From Ruminiclostridium papyrosolvens DSM 2782 (GTDB lineage: Bacteria; Bacillota; Clostridia; Acetivibrionales; DSM-1351), in contig NZ_CP119677.1 in NCBI RefSeq assembly GCF_029318685.1, positions 1,714,001 through 1,778,000 of the forward strand: a DNA stretch of 64,000 bases. Direction: 5' to 3'. The notes under the pieces are model-generated. The model saw only the letters and a list, made by a program, of their open reading frames with translations, was not told the origin of the DNA and made no database searches. Positions 54,271-62,950 of this stretch are shown piece by piece. Both the position numbers and the translations under genes were made by a program. The first letter of the stretch is position 1, and every line of letters begins with the position of its first letter.

Positions 54271-54684
54271 TTATAGAATCATAATAAATGTACCGAGTGT
54301 TATAAAAATTCCTCCTAGGACAGTTTTAAATGTTATGGCTTCGTGTAATATAACAAATGCAAGCACTATACTTATTACTACACTGAATTTGTCAACAGGG
54401 ACTACTTTTGAAGCTTCACCTATTTGCAGAGCATAATAATAAAACAGCCAGGAAAGGCCAGTGGCTATTCCAGATAAAACAAGAAACAACCAGCTTTTAA
54501 TGCTAATGTTTGTAATACCGTGGTGTGATCCCGTTATAAATACAAGACCCCAAGCAACAACCAATACAACTATGGTTCTTATAGCAGTTGCAAGATTAGA
54601 GTTTATCCCTGTTATACCAATTTTAGCAAGAATTGATGTAAGTGCAGCAAAGAACGCTGACAAAAGAGCAAATGTAAACCACAT
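54271..54684 (-). CDS. Half-size EamA/DMT family transporter
   Basis: 137 residues with about five membrane helices, equal to one EamA unit (full DMT transporters have two). The start SAFFAALTSILAKIGITGINSN and the later LSWLFYYYALQIGEASKVVP are typical of the single-domain subgroup, which is expected to dimerise. The frame is intact from a well-placed ribosome site (GGAGG) to the stop, so it is a real small gene rather than a fragment. Substrate unknown. Confidence 0.85.
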   Translation of the reverse strand: MWFTFALLSAFFAALTSILAKIGITGINSNLATAIRTIVVLVVAWGLVFITGSHHGITNISIKSWLFLVLSGIATGLSWLFYYYALQIGEASKVVPVDKFSVVISIVLAFVILHEAITFKTVLGGIFITLGTFIMIL

Positions 54685-54826
54685 ATTTTTACCTCCTTTA
54701 AACGTAAGTCATTCGCCTCCCAAAATGTACTTTAAAAATATTAACTGATATAATAAATATAAAGTAAGTTTATTAAAAAAGTTTAATATTTACAAGGTTT
54801 TAGGAAATTTATAGGAGGGTTATAGT

Positions 54827-55243
54827 ATGAAATCTTTCAGAAAAGAGTTGTTTTTTAATACACCACGCAGAAGAGGCTACATAAATATAACACATCAGGT
54901 TCAACAGTGTATTGTCGAAAGCGGTATTAAAGAGGGTATGGTTTTGGTTAACGCAATGAATATAACTGCAAGTGTATTTATAAACGATGACGAAGCCGGG
55001 CTTCATGCTGATTTTGAAAAATGGCTTGAAAAACTGGCACCTGAAAAACCCTATAGTCAATACAATCATAACGGTTATGAGGACAATGCCGATGCACATT
55101 TGAAAAGACAAATAATGGGCAGGGAAGCGGTTATAGCAATTACTAACGGCAAGTTGGATTTTGGAACCTGGGAACAGGTCTTTTATGGCGAGTATGATGG
55201 CAAAAGAGAAAAAAGGGTGCTTATAAAAATTATCGGGGAATAA
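54827..55243 (+). CDS. YjbQ family protein (UPF0047)
   Basis: 138-residue small beta-sandwich protein. [36 protein letters not shown] with [19 protein letters not shown] and [20 protein letters not shown] are standard for the family, and the conserved His and Glu/Asp are present. Members have been reported to show thiamine-phosphate synthase activity in complementation tests, but the physiological role is unsettled. Ribosome site GGAGGG before the ATG. Single gene. Confidence 0.88.
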   Translation: MKSFRKELFFNTPRRRGYINITHQVQQCIVESGIKEGMVLVNAMNITASVFINDDEAGLHADFEKWLEKLAPEKPYSQYNHNGYEDNADAHLKRQIMGREAVIAITNGKLDFGTWEQVFYGEYDGKREKRVLIKIIGE

Positions 55244-55297
55244 AAAACATTTGAACGGGACATTTATAATATATGTTTAATTCATAGAGGTAAAATA

Positions 55298-56023
55298 ATG
55301 CTGAATCAGGAAATTAAAGAACTTCTTACCCAATGTGGAATTGAAAGAGAAATGCAGGAATTGGAAGACTGCTTTTCCGAATATTCTTCAAGATTTATTT
55401 ACAAGATGTATCCAATGCCGGAAAATACCACAAACCTGTTGGGCAGAAACAGTATGCATTATATTCAAATGGCATTGTGCAGGTCGAAATTACTGGCTGA
55501 AGGTGTAATAACCTCACTTAATGCAAAAAATGTACTGCTGGCAATGCTTTCTGCCAGAGCACATTTGGAGGTAACAGGGGCTTTAGCTTTTTTCTTTAGG
55601 AAACTTCACAATTATTATAGTAACGTTATACCCTACGAAATTCTCAATAAAGCTCTACAAAGGTTAATACTGGGCAGTAAATCTTTTGAACTGTCCGGTA
55701 GTGCTCCTGCACCTGTAAATGTAATGACACTAATAGATGCGGCTGACGAGTACCTTGGCAAAAAAGAAAAAAGGGATATAAAGAATTTCAGAGAGAATTA
55801 TAATTATTTATCAGAATACTGTCATCCGGATTTTTTTGGTATAACTATGCAAAGTCATATTGATAACACGGGAATAACAACATACAGTTTTTTTAATCAT
55901 TTAAAAGAACAGGACTTTACGTTTTTAAAGAGTCTTTTGATAAGCTTATCCACGTTCTTTTTCCTATATGACAGTATTCTTGAACTGCTTAAGCAAAATG
56001 AGAAACTACCGGAATATGAATGA
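55298..56023 (+). CDS. Hypothetical protein, helix-rich
   Basis: 241-residue protein that I do not recognise. It is predicted mainly helical and soluble, with one hydrophobic stretch near the C-terminus (LLISLSTFFFLYDSILELL) that could be a buried helix. Notable short motifs are LSARAHLEVTGALAFFFRKL in the middle and NYNYLSEYCHPDFFGI, whose SEYCHP pattern recalls proteins of the DUF5677/HEPN-like type, but this is only a resemblance. AGAGG sits 8 bases before the ATG. Base composition is like its neighbours. It is followed by a deaminase remnant, so it lies in a less conserved part of the chromosome. Confidence 0.6.
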   Translation: MLNQEIKELLTQCGIEREMQELEDCFSEYSSRFIYKMYPMPENTTNLLGRNSMHYIQMALCRSKLLAEGVITSLNAKNVLLAMLSARAHLEVTGALAFFFRKLHNYYSNVIPYEILNKALQRLILGSKSFELSGSAPAPVNVMTLIDAADEYLGKKEKRDIKNFRENYNYLSEYCHPDFFGITMQSHIDNTGITTYSFFNHLKEQDFTFLKSLLISLSTFFFLYDSILELLKQNEKLPEYE

Positions 56024-56030
56024 CATTTAC

Positions 56031-56324
56031 TTAAAAGGTTAAGGTTATTTCTTTAATATCGGTATCCAGTTTTCTGAATATAACACCTGCTTTTTCAAAC
56101 ATTCTTTTAGAAGCTTTTACATTATCTATATCAGCATATTTATCGCTCAAATAGATTACTTCCTTTATACCTGATTGAATTATAGCCTTAGCACATTCAT
56201 TGCAGAGAAATAGAGCCGTATAAATTTTACTGCCATCAAGTGAAACTCCTCTGTTATTTGGAATTGCATTAAGTTCTGCATGTACAACATAAGGGTATTT
56301 GGTACAAAGGGTATCTCCTTTGGA
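56031..56324 (-). pseudogene. Remnant of a dCMP/cytidine deaminase gene (C-terminal two thirds)
   Basis: The minus strand encodes 97 residues with no start codon, running from a stop at 56325-56327 to a stop at 56031. It reads TKYPYVVHAELNAIPNN, the zinc motif HAE of dCMP deaminases, then LFLCNECAKAIIQSGIKEVI and KASKRMFEKAGVIFRKL. This is the ComEB/dCMP deaminase C-terminal region. The N-terminal about 60 residues of the family are absent. The zinc motif PCxxC has Leu in place of Pro. The dCMP-to-dUMP function must therefore be lost here or supplied by another copy. No gene prediction of usual type would list it. Confidence 0.8.
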
Positions 56325-56373
56325 TTAGTTTGTAATTAATTATACAATAATTGTGAACTGGAAGGTAAGAGGG

Positions 56374-57582
56374 TTAATTTATACCGGTAATGTGGACAAA
56401 GTAGGTCTTGTACGCATTATTAGTCCATGGTGTAAACCACGAGTCTTCGGTATGTTCAGCTATTACAGGCTCATATCTGATTTTTGCACTATTGTAAATC
56501 ATTCCAACAATAACGGCTGCATGGGATATAGCTGATTTGTTTTTCCAGTGATACTGAATAATATCGCCTGGAATTACATATTCCCCTATTGAGGCGTCAT
56601 ATTGATTATCTCCAATAATTACTTTCTGAGTGGCTTTTGGACCAAATTCATTATTTTTATAGTTACCGGACAGAGTGCTGTTAAGTCCTCTGGAAGTACT
56701 CCAAGTCCAAGAATAATCATCATTGGTGGTTGCCAGAGCTGCTTTTCTATAATAGTACCATTGGAAAGCTCCTGCTTTGTCATTGGCAGCACCTCCGGCT
56801 CTTAAACATTGAGAAACAAAGTTAGTACAGTCTCCGCCTTTCCATTTTTCATCACCGAAATTCAGGTATTCCTTTGAGTAATTGTTCCAGTGACTGGATG
56901 CCCAGTTATAAGCTTCATCCCTGTTATATTCATTACTTGTTCGGGAGCTTTTCCATTTTGGTGCCACAGGGAACAGTTTGGAAGGTTTGCTTTTTTTAGC
57001 ATTATCCAAAAAAATTTTTGCTTCGGTTTTTAGTGCGAGAATCTGCTCATTTAATGCATAGAGGCTATCTCTGAATAGTTCGTCAGAGTTCCCTTTTTTT
57101 GTTTGAAACTTATCCTGTGTAATTTTCCAGACACCTTTGTCCATAGATAGTAATAATGAATGCTTCTCTGCTTTATTGCCATTGATAGGATTACCAAAAG
57201 GATTTGCAGCATTCCATAAAATATCTGCCGTCAGGGTCGCCTTAATGTGTGCAGAAGTACCATCAAAAAGTGCTTCATTTATTTGGACCTTGGGATTAAC
57301 CTTTTGTATTACATAGTCGTTAGAAGCATAAGGAATTATATAATCCTCCAGTACATGTTTTTTTACAAAAATAAGATTCTTTTGAGAGGTCTCAGAATTA
57401 TCGACAAAAAAATTATCCAAAGTATCAACATTATGGGAAACAGCAGACTGCATTTTGGCACATAAGAATTCTTTTGCTACTTGCTCTGCAAGGTTTATTT
57501 CTGTGGGATTAGCCTGTAGACTTATACCACCACATGAAATAAAAAGACTTAAAAAAATTACAGCTATAACCTTTTTTTTCAT
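56374..57582 (-). CDS. Secreted protein with C-terminal amidase-like domain (Amidase_6)
   Basis: 402 residues. A signal peptide (KVIAVIFLSLFISCGGISLQA) is followed by an unrecognised N-terminal domain (about 25-215). The C-terminal about 170 residues form a cysteine-type amidase fold: NRDEAYNWASSHWNNYSKEY, WKGGDCTNFVSQCLRAGG (likely nucleophile Cys), VIPGDIIQYHW and SHAAVIVGM with His. This fits Amidase_6, related to NlpC/CHAP peptidoglycan hydrolases. The start at 57582 has CAGGAG at good distance; a longer frame from 57633 would overlap the ger gene before it. It lies 25 bp after gerAB on the same strand, so it may belong to the germination operon. Confidence 0.85.
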   Translation of the reverse strand: MKKKVIAVIFLSLFISCGGISLQANPTEINLAEQVAKEFLCAKMQSAVSHNVDTLDNFFVDNSETSQKNLIFVKKHVLEDYIIPYASNDYVIQKVNPKVQINEALFDGTSAHIKATLTADILWNAANPFGNPINGNKAEKHSLLLSMDKGVWKITQDKFQTKKGNSDELFRDSLYALNEQILALKTEAKIFLDNAKKSKPSKLFPVAPKWKSSRTSNEYNRDEAYNWASSHWNNYSKEYLNFGDEKWKGGDCTNFVSQCLRAGGAANDKAGAFQWYYYRKAALATTNDDYSWTWSTSRGLNSTLSGNYKNNEFGPKATQKVIIGDNQYDASIGEYVIPGDIIQYHWKNKSAISHAAVIVGMIYNSAKIRYEPVIAEHTEDSWFTPWTNNAYKTYFVHITGIN

Positions 57583-57607
57583 AAAAACTCCTGTTTTTGC
57601 TACTATT

Positions 57608-58699
57608 TTATGCAGATTGAATTTTTTGCCCATTTTGTTGTTTTTTGTTTTTGATTAATGAAATTATTAGTAATATCAATGGCAGTAATACTTGAGGCGG
57701 CAAGGAAATTAATGTTTCCGCAAAACTATGCTCCCAACTGTATAATTCCATGGCATTTGGAAATGCCCAGATAGATAGTGTAATTATAAGCAAACCAAAG
57801 GCAGGGACAAGGGGCTTATATTCTATGTTAAATATTTCAGCAGTTATTCTTGAAATTGCGTATAATGATACTAGAACCTTAATACCTCCGCCAATGAGAA
57901 GATTCATATCCACAAGAGGGTCAATGCTAATAGCAGGAATAAGCTGAGCTGCAATATGTGAAGGATATCTTACGTATTCAATGAGTGCCGGTCCTATTAT
58001 TTGCAGGTTACGGGAGGAGATTACCAGAAGTATAAGTCCTGTAATGCCTGTTGCCCAATAAGTTGCTTTAAATCTCCCTTTTTCGCTGTTAGTGTACGGC
58101 AATATCATAAGAAAAACTATATAGTCTGCAAAAACAGAGCTAACCAAATCAACGGCACTTTTAATAACAGGAGGTATATCAATTAAAGATGGTTTAAGTC
58201 CTGTAAAATCAGTTACATTAAGCAATGAAAGAGTAACCACTGCAATTGCCATAGGAAGCAGGGGTACAAGAACTTCGCAGCTTTTTGCAATTACTGAAAG
58301 ACCGCTTCTGGCTGCATATACTGCTATAATTATTAACACCAATACAATTACAACAATTGGTGTTTCTGGATAACTGACAGTTACCATAAATTCGCTAAAT
58401 GCTTCAGTCTCCAATATTGCTGCATGTAAAAAATATAAGATATAAATAAGACATAAAATTTTTCCGGTTGTTTTGCCAAAACAATACTCAATTATTTCAA
58501 CAAGGTTTTTCCCTTTGTTGACTTTTGATAGATATAATAGCATGGTAATAACTATAAATCCTCCCAGAGTTCCTAAAATTATTGCTAACCATGCATCTCT
58601 TTTCGCTCCTATAGCAGGGTTTGAAATTGTAGTACTTGCATGAAAATAACCGATGGCTATTACTGCAAGCTGAAAATTAGATAGTTTGACCTTGTTGAT
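57608..58699 (-). CDS. gerAB: GerAB-family germinant receptor permease subunit
   Basis: About 363-residue membrane protein with ten or so helices, of the APC-like spore germination permease family; it forms the germinant pocket of the receptor in the spore inner membrane. VKLSNFQLAVIAIGYFHAST and VEIIEYCFGKTTGKILCLIY are typical. The start is unclear: GGGAGGTG lies six bases before an ATC at 58699, exactly where relatives have Met (INKVKLSNF versus MNKVKLSNF-like). GTG 58708 overlaps the ribosome site, and ATG 58750 lies deep in the previous gene. I list the ATC position. The stop is 25 bp before the amidase-like gene. Confidence 0.85.
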   Translation of the reverse strand: MNKVKLSNFQLAVIAIGYFHASTTISNPAIGAKRDAWLAIILGTLGGFIVITMLLYLSKVNKGKNLVEIIEYCFGKTTGKILCLIYILYFLHAAILETEAFSEFMVTVSYPETPIVVIVLVLIIIAVYAARSGLSVIAKSCEVLVPLLPMAIAVVTLSLLNVTDFTGLKPSLIDIPPVIKSAVDLVSSVFADYIVFLMILPYTNSEKGRFKATYWATGITGLILLVISSRNLQIIGPALIEYVRYPSHIAAQLIPAISIDPLVDMNLLIGGGIKVLVSLYAISRITAEIFNIEYKPLVPAFGLLIITLSIWAFPNAMELYSWEHSFAETLISLPPQVLLPLILLIISLIKNKKQQNGQKIQSA

Positions 58700-58700
58700 A

Positions 58701-58916
58701 CTATTCACCTCCCAAACCAATGTTATAAAGTAAATCAGAAATAACTTCATAGGGACTTGGAGGTGCTTTTTTAGTAGAAATAAGAATACCTAGTATTAAA
58801 GAAATCCCAACAACCGTAAAATATACACCCATAACTTTACCCCTTGATGTGGATGCTAACAGTTCTTTTAGATTTATAAGTACAAGTATAAAAACACCAA
58901 TAATTATTTTTAACAA
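58701..58916 (-). CDS. Small two-helix membrane protein, probable germinant receptor D subunit
   Basis: 71 residues with two membrane helices (about 2-20 and 29-49) and a short tail (KKAPPSPYEVISDLL). It lies between gerAC and gerAB. Small two-helix D proteins of this size are known in several Bacillus ger operons and modulate receptor activity. Starts with TTG, AAGGTGA about 6 bases upstream. Its stop TAG is two bases before the putative start of gerAB, and it lies 11 bp after gerAC, so it is translationally linked to both. Confidence 0.75.
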   Translation of the reverse strand: MLKIIIGVFILVLINLKELLASTSRGKVMGVYFTVVGISLILGILISTKKAPPSPYEVISDLLYNIGLGGE

Positions 58917-58927
58917 GTAATTTCACC

Positions 58928-60100
58928 TTACCTAATCTTTATTGTTTTATTCAAAAGCCCGGTTCTGTTAATTTTTGCATCTACATTTACTTTTATTTTA
59001 ATGGTAGGAAAAATTTTCTCACTCCAAACGCTTGTAACTTTTCTCCAATAATTCGGATATTTATCAAACACGTGAATTCCAAAGCCAAATATGTCACTTT
59101 TATATTCATTCTGACACTTAGCAATTGCACTGTAACATTCTTTTGTTATTTTTTCTTCAAGACAGTTAGTAAGAGATTTACATACTTTTTCGGCACTTTG
59201 CCCAGAATAACTATGCTGTTCACCAACATTGCCTTCAACTTTGATTTTAACGGAAACTTCTATAGGCTTATTATCTGAGACACTAACTTTAAATTTTGAA
59301 GATACCTTCATTAATTCAATTCCGATTATTTCTTTAGGATTATCAGTACTTTCAACCTCTACAATTGCTGACTTAACACGGCCTGTTAAAAACATATATC
59401 CGCGGGTTTCATACTTGTCAAGCCAACCAATCATTTTATCTTTCCGAAAAACGGCCAAGCCTTCAGTAGAAGTTAAGTCATCGGTTTTTTCTATAGTACC
59501 AATAGATAGCTCACGGCCTTCTGTTGATAATTCTCTTGCCATGCCCAGCAGTGGTATTTCTTTCGTAAATCCTCGGGATTTAGAATTCTTTATTGTTTCT
59601 CTTATATAACCGCCGGGAATTTTAGAAAGCTTGTACGCCTGTTCTACTATTTCTTTTGCAGTTGTCCCCTTGGCTACTACAACAAGAGACTTAAATTGAG
59701 TTTCATGGTCTCTTAAAATAAAATCTACGTAATCCTTAATTCCTGATTTAGCAAGTTCTTCACTATAAACTATAACTTGTGAAGAACTGTAAAATATCTT
59801 TTTATTTATTTTGGAAAGAAGGCTTCTTAAAGCTGCAAAAATAGTACGTTCTGTAGAACTGACAGTTACAAAGCTTTTCTCACCGCCACCGCCTCCACCG
59901 GAAACTCCTGCACCGGAACTGCTGACATCGACAGGCTTGATAATCTGTGCTGTTACCATTATTTTGCCATCCTCAGTCTGGTCAATTCCCATAGCTGTAA
60001 GAATAGACAATTCACTTAAATCCCTGTTGTTCCAGCAGCCTGTTGTTAAATACATAATCATACTCGTAGACAGCAAAAGCAGAATTATCTTTTTAATCAT
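58928..60100 (-). CDS. gerAC: GerAC-family germinant receptor lipoprotein
   Basis: 390-residue Ger(x)C lipoprotein. The lipobox LTTGCW is followed by the family signature GCWNNRDLSELSILTAMGID. A Gly/Ser-rich loop (GAGVSGGGGGG) lies near residue 70. The body shows the three-domain pattern with FGFGIHVFDKYPNYWRK near the end. It is anchored to the outer face of the spore inner membrane and essential for receptor function. Its start overlaps the end of gerAA by 4 bases (translational coupling). The gene order A, C, D, B differs from the common A, B, C. Confidence 0.94.
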   Translation of the reverse strand: MIKKIILLLLSTSMIMYLTTGCWNNRDLSELSILTAMGIDQTEDGKIMVTAQIIKPVDVSSSGAGVSGGGGGGEKSFVTVSSTERTIFAALRSLLSKINKKIFYSSSQVIVYSEELAKSGIKDYVDFILRDHETQFKSLVVVAKGTTAKEIVEQAYKLSKIPGGYIRETIKNSKSRGFTKEIPLLGMARELSTEGRELSIGTIEKTDDLTSTEGLAVFRKDKMIGWLDKYETRGYMFLTGRVKSAIVEVESTDNPKEIIGIELMKVSSKFKVSVSDNKPIEVSVKIKVEGNVGEQHSYSGQSAEKVCKSLTNCLEEKITKECYSAIAKCQNEYKSDIFGFGIHVFDKYPNYWRKVTSVWSEKIFPTIKIKVNVDAKINRTGLLNKTIKIR

Positions 60101-61671
60101 TTTTTACTCCCCCTTGGAGCAAAAGTTTTCCCTGTTGTACGTTTTCTATTCTGGTTTTGGGTTAGTGAACGGGGGCGGCTATGCATTGACCAAATAGGTG
60201 CAATTATAAAGGTATCCTTTAGGCTTTCTCCACGGAAAGGGGCAAATGGGGAGAGAATAGGCACAAAAAATGATTTCTTACCACAAAGGTAAATAGTAAA
60301 CATATAGGTAACAAAGCCTATTCCCAATAACCCAAGAATATTGGCTGCTATTAATATAATAATTCTTAAAACCGAACCTATTTTCATAAGAGGAGGTACA
60401 ATAAAACTGCAAATTCCTGCTAAAGCAGCAACAATAACCAACGGAGCAGAAGCTATACCTGCACTTACAGCAGCATCTCCCAGAACGATAGCTCCTACAA
60501 TGCTGACTGCCTGACCTATAGCCCTTGGCATACGTAAACCGGCTTCACGAAGAATTTCAAAAGTAATTACCATAATTAAGGCTTCTATAAAAGACGAAAA
60601 GGGGATTCCTTCTCTGGTCGCTGCCATTGTCAGCATTAACTTAAAAGGTATTATGGTTTGGTGAAAGCTGGTAACCGCAACATATAAGCCGGGTAAGTAT
60701 ACTGATACAAAAAAAGACATTAATCTGAGTAACCTCATAAAGGACGCAAAATAGTATTCTCCGAAGTAATCCTCCTGAGCTTGAAAGCTCTCAATTATCA
60801 GAAAGGGAACCGTCAATACCGTAGGAGTTCCATCTGCTAAAATGGCAACTCTTCCTTCCAGAAGTTTAGCTGCAACCTTATCAGGCTTTTCACTGTTTCC
60901 CACCATAGGGAAAACAGGCATTTTGCCATCTTGTATAAATTGTTCCATATATCCGGTAGCAAGGATTGCATCAGTATTTATTCTGTTAAGACGGTTTTTT
61001 ACTTCTTCAACAACTTCAGGTGCTGCTATACCTTGAATATAGCATATTGCTATATCAGTATTTGTTTGCTCGCCTAAAACGAGGCTTTCAACTTTAAATT
61101 TAGTATTTTTTATTCTTCTCCTAAGCAGAATCAAGTTTGTCTTGAGATTTTCTGAAAAGCCTTCTCTTGAGCCTTTAATACTAATCTCGGTATCTGGTTC
61201 GCTGACAGCCCTTTTTTCAGGAGATTTTAGTCCTATTTTAAAGGCCTTATCCTGTCCGTCAATGAATAAGACCACATCGCCAGTGAGAATACCGCTCAAA
61301 CATTCTTTAAAGGAATATAAGTCTTTAACATCGCTAACACTTAATATACTCTCGCTTAAGAGTGTGAAAACAGATGAATAGTTTTTATCGCCTGAATAAT
61401 TTATAATAGGTTCAATAATATTCTCTGCAAGGATTGCTTTGTCAAAAAAACCTTCTATAGAAGCTATGACAATTCTTGTATTCAGCGTTCCCAAATTTAT
61501 TTCACGCAGATTAAAGTCACTGCACAGGGAAAATTCCTGATTCAGCATTCCTTTTACTTTCTCTATGGATTTAGGAATTTGAGTATTGCTTCTATTACTA
61601 CTGTCTGCAGGTTTTTCTGTACCCTGAGTTTTTGCATTTTTAGGACCTTTGGTTTTAAAAAAATTAAACAT
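60097..61671 (-). CDS. gerAA: GerAA-family germinant receptor subunit
   Basis: 524-residue protein with a hydrophilic N-terminal half and about five membrane helices in the second half. Typical stretches: AILAENIIEPIINYSG, GDVVLFIDGQDKAF, DGTPTVLTVPFLIIESFQAQ with EDYFGEYYFASFMRLLR, and LREAGLRMPRAIGQAVSIVG. GerAA and GerAB together sense the germinant and open an ion path. I choose the ATG at 61671, preceded by GGGTGAT; the TTG at 61698 has no ribosome site. First gene of the ger operon (gerAA-AC-D-AB-amidase). Confidence 0.94.
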   Translation of the reverse strand: MFNFFKTKGPKNAKTQGTEKPADSSNRSNTQIPKSIEKVKGMLNQEFSLCSDFNLREINLGTLNTRIVIASIEGFFDKAILAENIIEPIINYSGDKNYSSVFTLLSESILSVSDVKDLYSFKECLSGILTGDVVLFIDGQDKAFKIGLKSPEKRAVSEPDTEISIKGSREGFSENLKTNLILLRRRIKNTKFKVESLVLGEQTNTDIAICYIQGIAAPEVVEEVKNRLNRINTDAILATGYMEQFIQDGKMPVFPMVGNSEKPDKVAAKLLEGRVAILADGTPTVLTVPFLIIESFQAQEDYFGEYYFASFMRLLRLMSFFVSVYLPGLYVAVTSFHQTIIPFKLMLTMAATREGIPFSSFIEALIMVITFEILREAGLRMPRAIGQAVSIVGAIVLGDAAVSAGIASAPLVIVAALAGICSFIVPPLMKIGSVLRIIILIAANILGLLGIGFVTYMFTIYLCGKKSFFVPILSPFAPFRGESLKDTFIIAPIWSMHSRPRSLTQNQNRKRTTGKTFAPRGSKK

Positions 61672-61788
61672 TATATCACCCAAAATCATTGTCCCCAAAT
61701 AAAATATTGTTATTCTATATGTATAAATACTGCTATTTTGGAAAATAATCCATAATAGGTTAATTTATTTAATAAGGAGTTTGCATAT

Positions 61789-62580
61789 ATGACCGAAAAA
61801 GACAATCAAAAGTCAGTAGATATTTGGATGTTCAAGATATTAACTATAGTTTTGGTATTGACAAGTACTTTACTTGCTTTTTTCTGTATCAGGGTAAACA
61901 ATGTAGTTAACCAGTACAAAGAAAAATATAATAATGAATGTGCTCAATCCATGCTTATTATGAAATCGAATCAATCATTAACGACAAACACTAATAATTA
62001 TAAATCTCAAAGTGATGAACTAGGTAAACTTAACAAAGAACTTAAGAAACAAAATGAAGAGATAAAAAAACAACTTGAAGATTTGAAAAAACAAAATAAG
62101 CAATTGGAGTCTACAAAGAGGGAACTGGCAGATGATAATCTTCAGCTTCAGAAATCACTTAAAAAGGCAGCAGCGGTAGGTGTAAAACCTCAATCATACA
62201 AGATTTACAGTGGTGATAATCTTGAAAATAACAGCAAAAAAAAGTATATTGGTAAATTTCTTGGTACGGCATACACTCCATGTGCTGAGGAATGTGGAAA
62301 TAACAAGGGCATAACAAGCTCAGGTAAACCAATAGTACCGGGTGTATCCGTAGCAATAGATAAAACACATTGGCCTTATGGTACAATATTCTACATTAAG
62401 GGGCTGGGGTACACAATTGCTATGGACACGGGCAGTGCTATAAAAGGTAAAAACAGATTTGATTTTGCTGTATTGGATAAAAAGTTCGCATATGAGCTTG
62501 GACAACAATATTATGACGTGTACTTAGTAAAGATAGGAAACGGCAAGATTAATGAATCTATTATAACCAAATCGGCTTAA
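61789..62580 (+). CDS. Membrane-anchored 3D-domain protein with coiled coil
   Basis: 263 residues. One N-terminal membrane helix (WMFKILTIVLVLTSTLLAFF), a Lys/Glu/Gln-rich coiled coil at about 60-125, and a C-terminal 3D domain (about 155-250). The 3D fold is recognised by FLGTAYTPCAEECG, GVSVAIDKTHWPYGT and the three Asp of MDTGSAIKGKNRFDFAV, as in YocH, YabE and the MltA-like lytic enzymes. It probably cleaves peptidoglycan at the cell surface or acts as a cell-wall hydrolase accessory. Divergent from the ger operon (about 90 bp apart) and upstream of, so not controlled by, the c-di-AMP riboswitch. Confidence 0.87.
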   Translation: MTEKDNQKSVDIWMFKILTIVLVLTSTLLAFFCIRVNNVVNQYKEKYNNECAQSMLIMKSNQSLTTNTNNYKSQSDELGKLNKELKKQNEEIKKQLEDLKKQNKQLESTKRELADDNLQLQKSLKKAAAVGVKPQSYKIYSGDNLENNSKKKYIGKFLGTAYTPCAEECGNNKGITSSGKPIVPGVSVAIDKTHWPYGTIFYIKGLGYTIAMDTGSAIKGKNRFDFAVLDKKFAYELGQQYYDVYLVKIGNGKINESIITKSA

Positions 62581-62611
62581 ATAAAAGAATGTTAATAAAA
62601 ATCAGGAAATA

Positions 62612-62640
62612 TTGACTTATTTATAGAAATGGTATATACT
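62612..62640 (+). promoter_or_regulatory. Sigma-A promoter of the dapB leader
   Basis: TTGACT at 62612-62617 and TATACT at 62635-62640, spacer 17 bp. Transcription would start about 30 bases before the c-di-AMP aptamer. Confidence 0.8.
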
Positions 62641-62671
62641 AACAGTGGATTTAAGTCTAAAAATTAATAAT

Positions 62672-62800
62672 TTATCGCTGAATTATAGCAGTTTGATTGC
62701 TATAAGCGGGGGAACCATTTAATGGGGTGAATCCTGGATTACCAGGTAGGGTTAGTCTCTTACAACCCGAATCCGGCAGCTAACTTCGTAAGCGTTGGGG
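62672..62800 (+). ncRNA. c-di-AMP riboswitch (ydaO-yuaA class) before dapB
   Basis: The conserved ydaO core is present in order: CGCTGAA (P1 5' strand, 62676), GGGGGAACC, then AATGGGGTGAATCC, AGGGTTAG, CAACCCGAATCCGGCAGCTA and CGTAAGCG (P1 3' strand, 62787-62794). AGCGTTGG (62791-62798) can instead pair with CCAATGCT (62835-62842) to make an antiterminator. Ligand-stabilised P1 would free the terminator that follows, so it should be an OFF switch. Confidence 0.92.
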
Positions 62801-62836
62801 AGAAAGTGAATTTTTACATTATGTAATTTTCTAACC

Positions 62837-62870
62837 AATGCTACAGTTTACCTGTAGCATTTTTAAGTTT
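62837..62870 (+). terminator. Riboswitch-controlled terminator before dapB
   Basis: A perfect 10-bp stem (62837-62846 with 62852-62861, loop TTTAC) followed by a T-rich tail. Its 5' arm overlaps the proposed antiterminator pairing CCAATGCT (62835-62842), so the two folds exclude each other. Confidence 0.88.
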
Positions 62871-62950
62871 ATCCTTATTCATTTTCTTCAAAATTTAATT
62901 ATTCAATTTTAATTCTTACTTATAATTTGAAAGGGAGGGGAACTTATTTG

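Noticed and set aside
54271-54684. Half transporter as a truncated pseudogene
   Set aside because: The single EamA unit has clean ends and its own ribosome site, and single-domain members exist, so it is probably functional.
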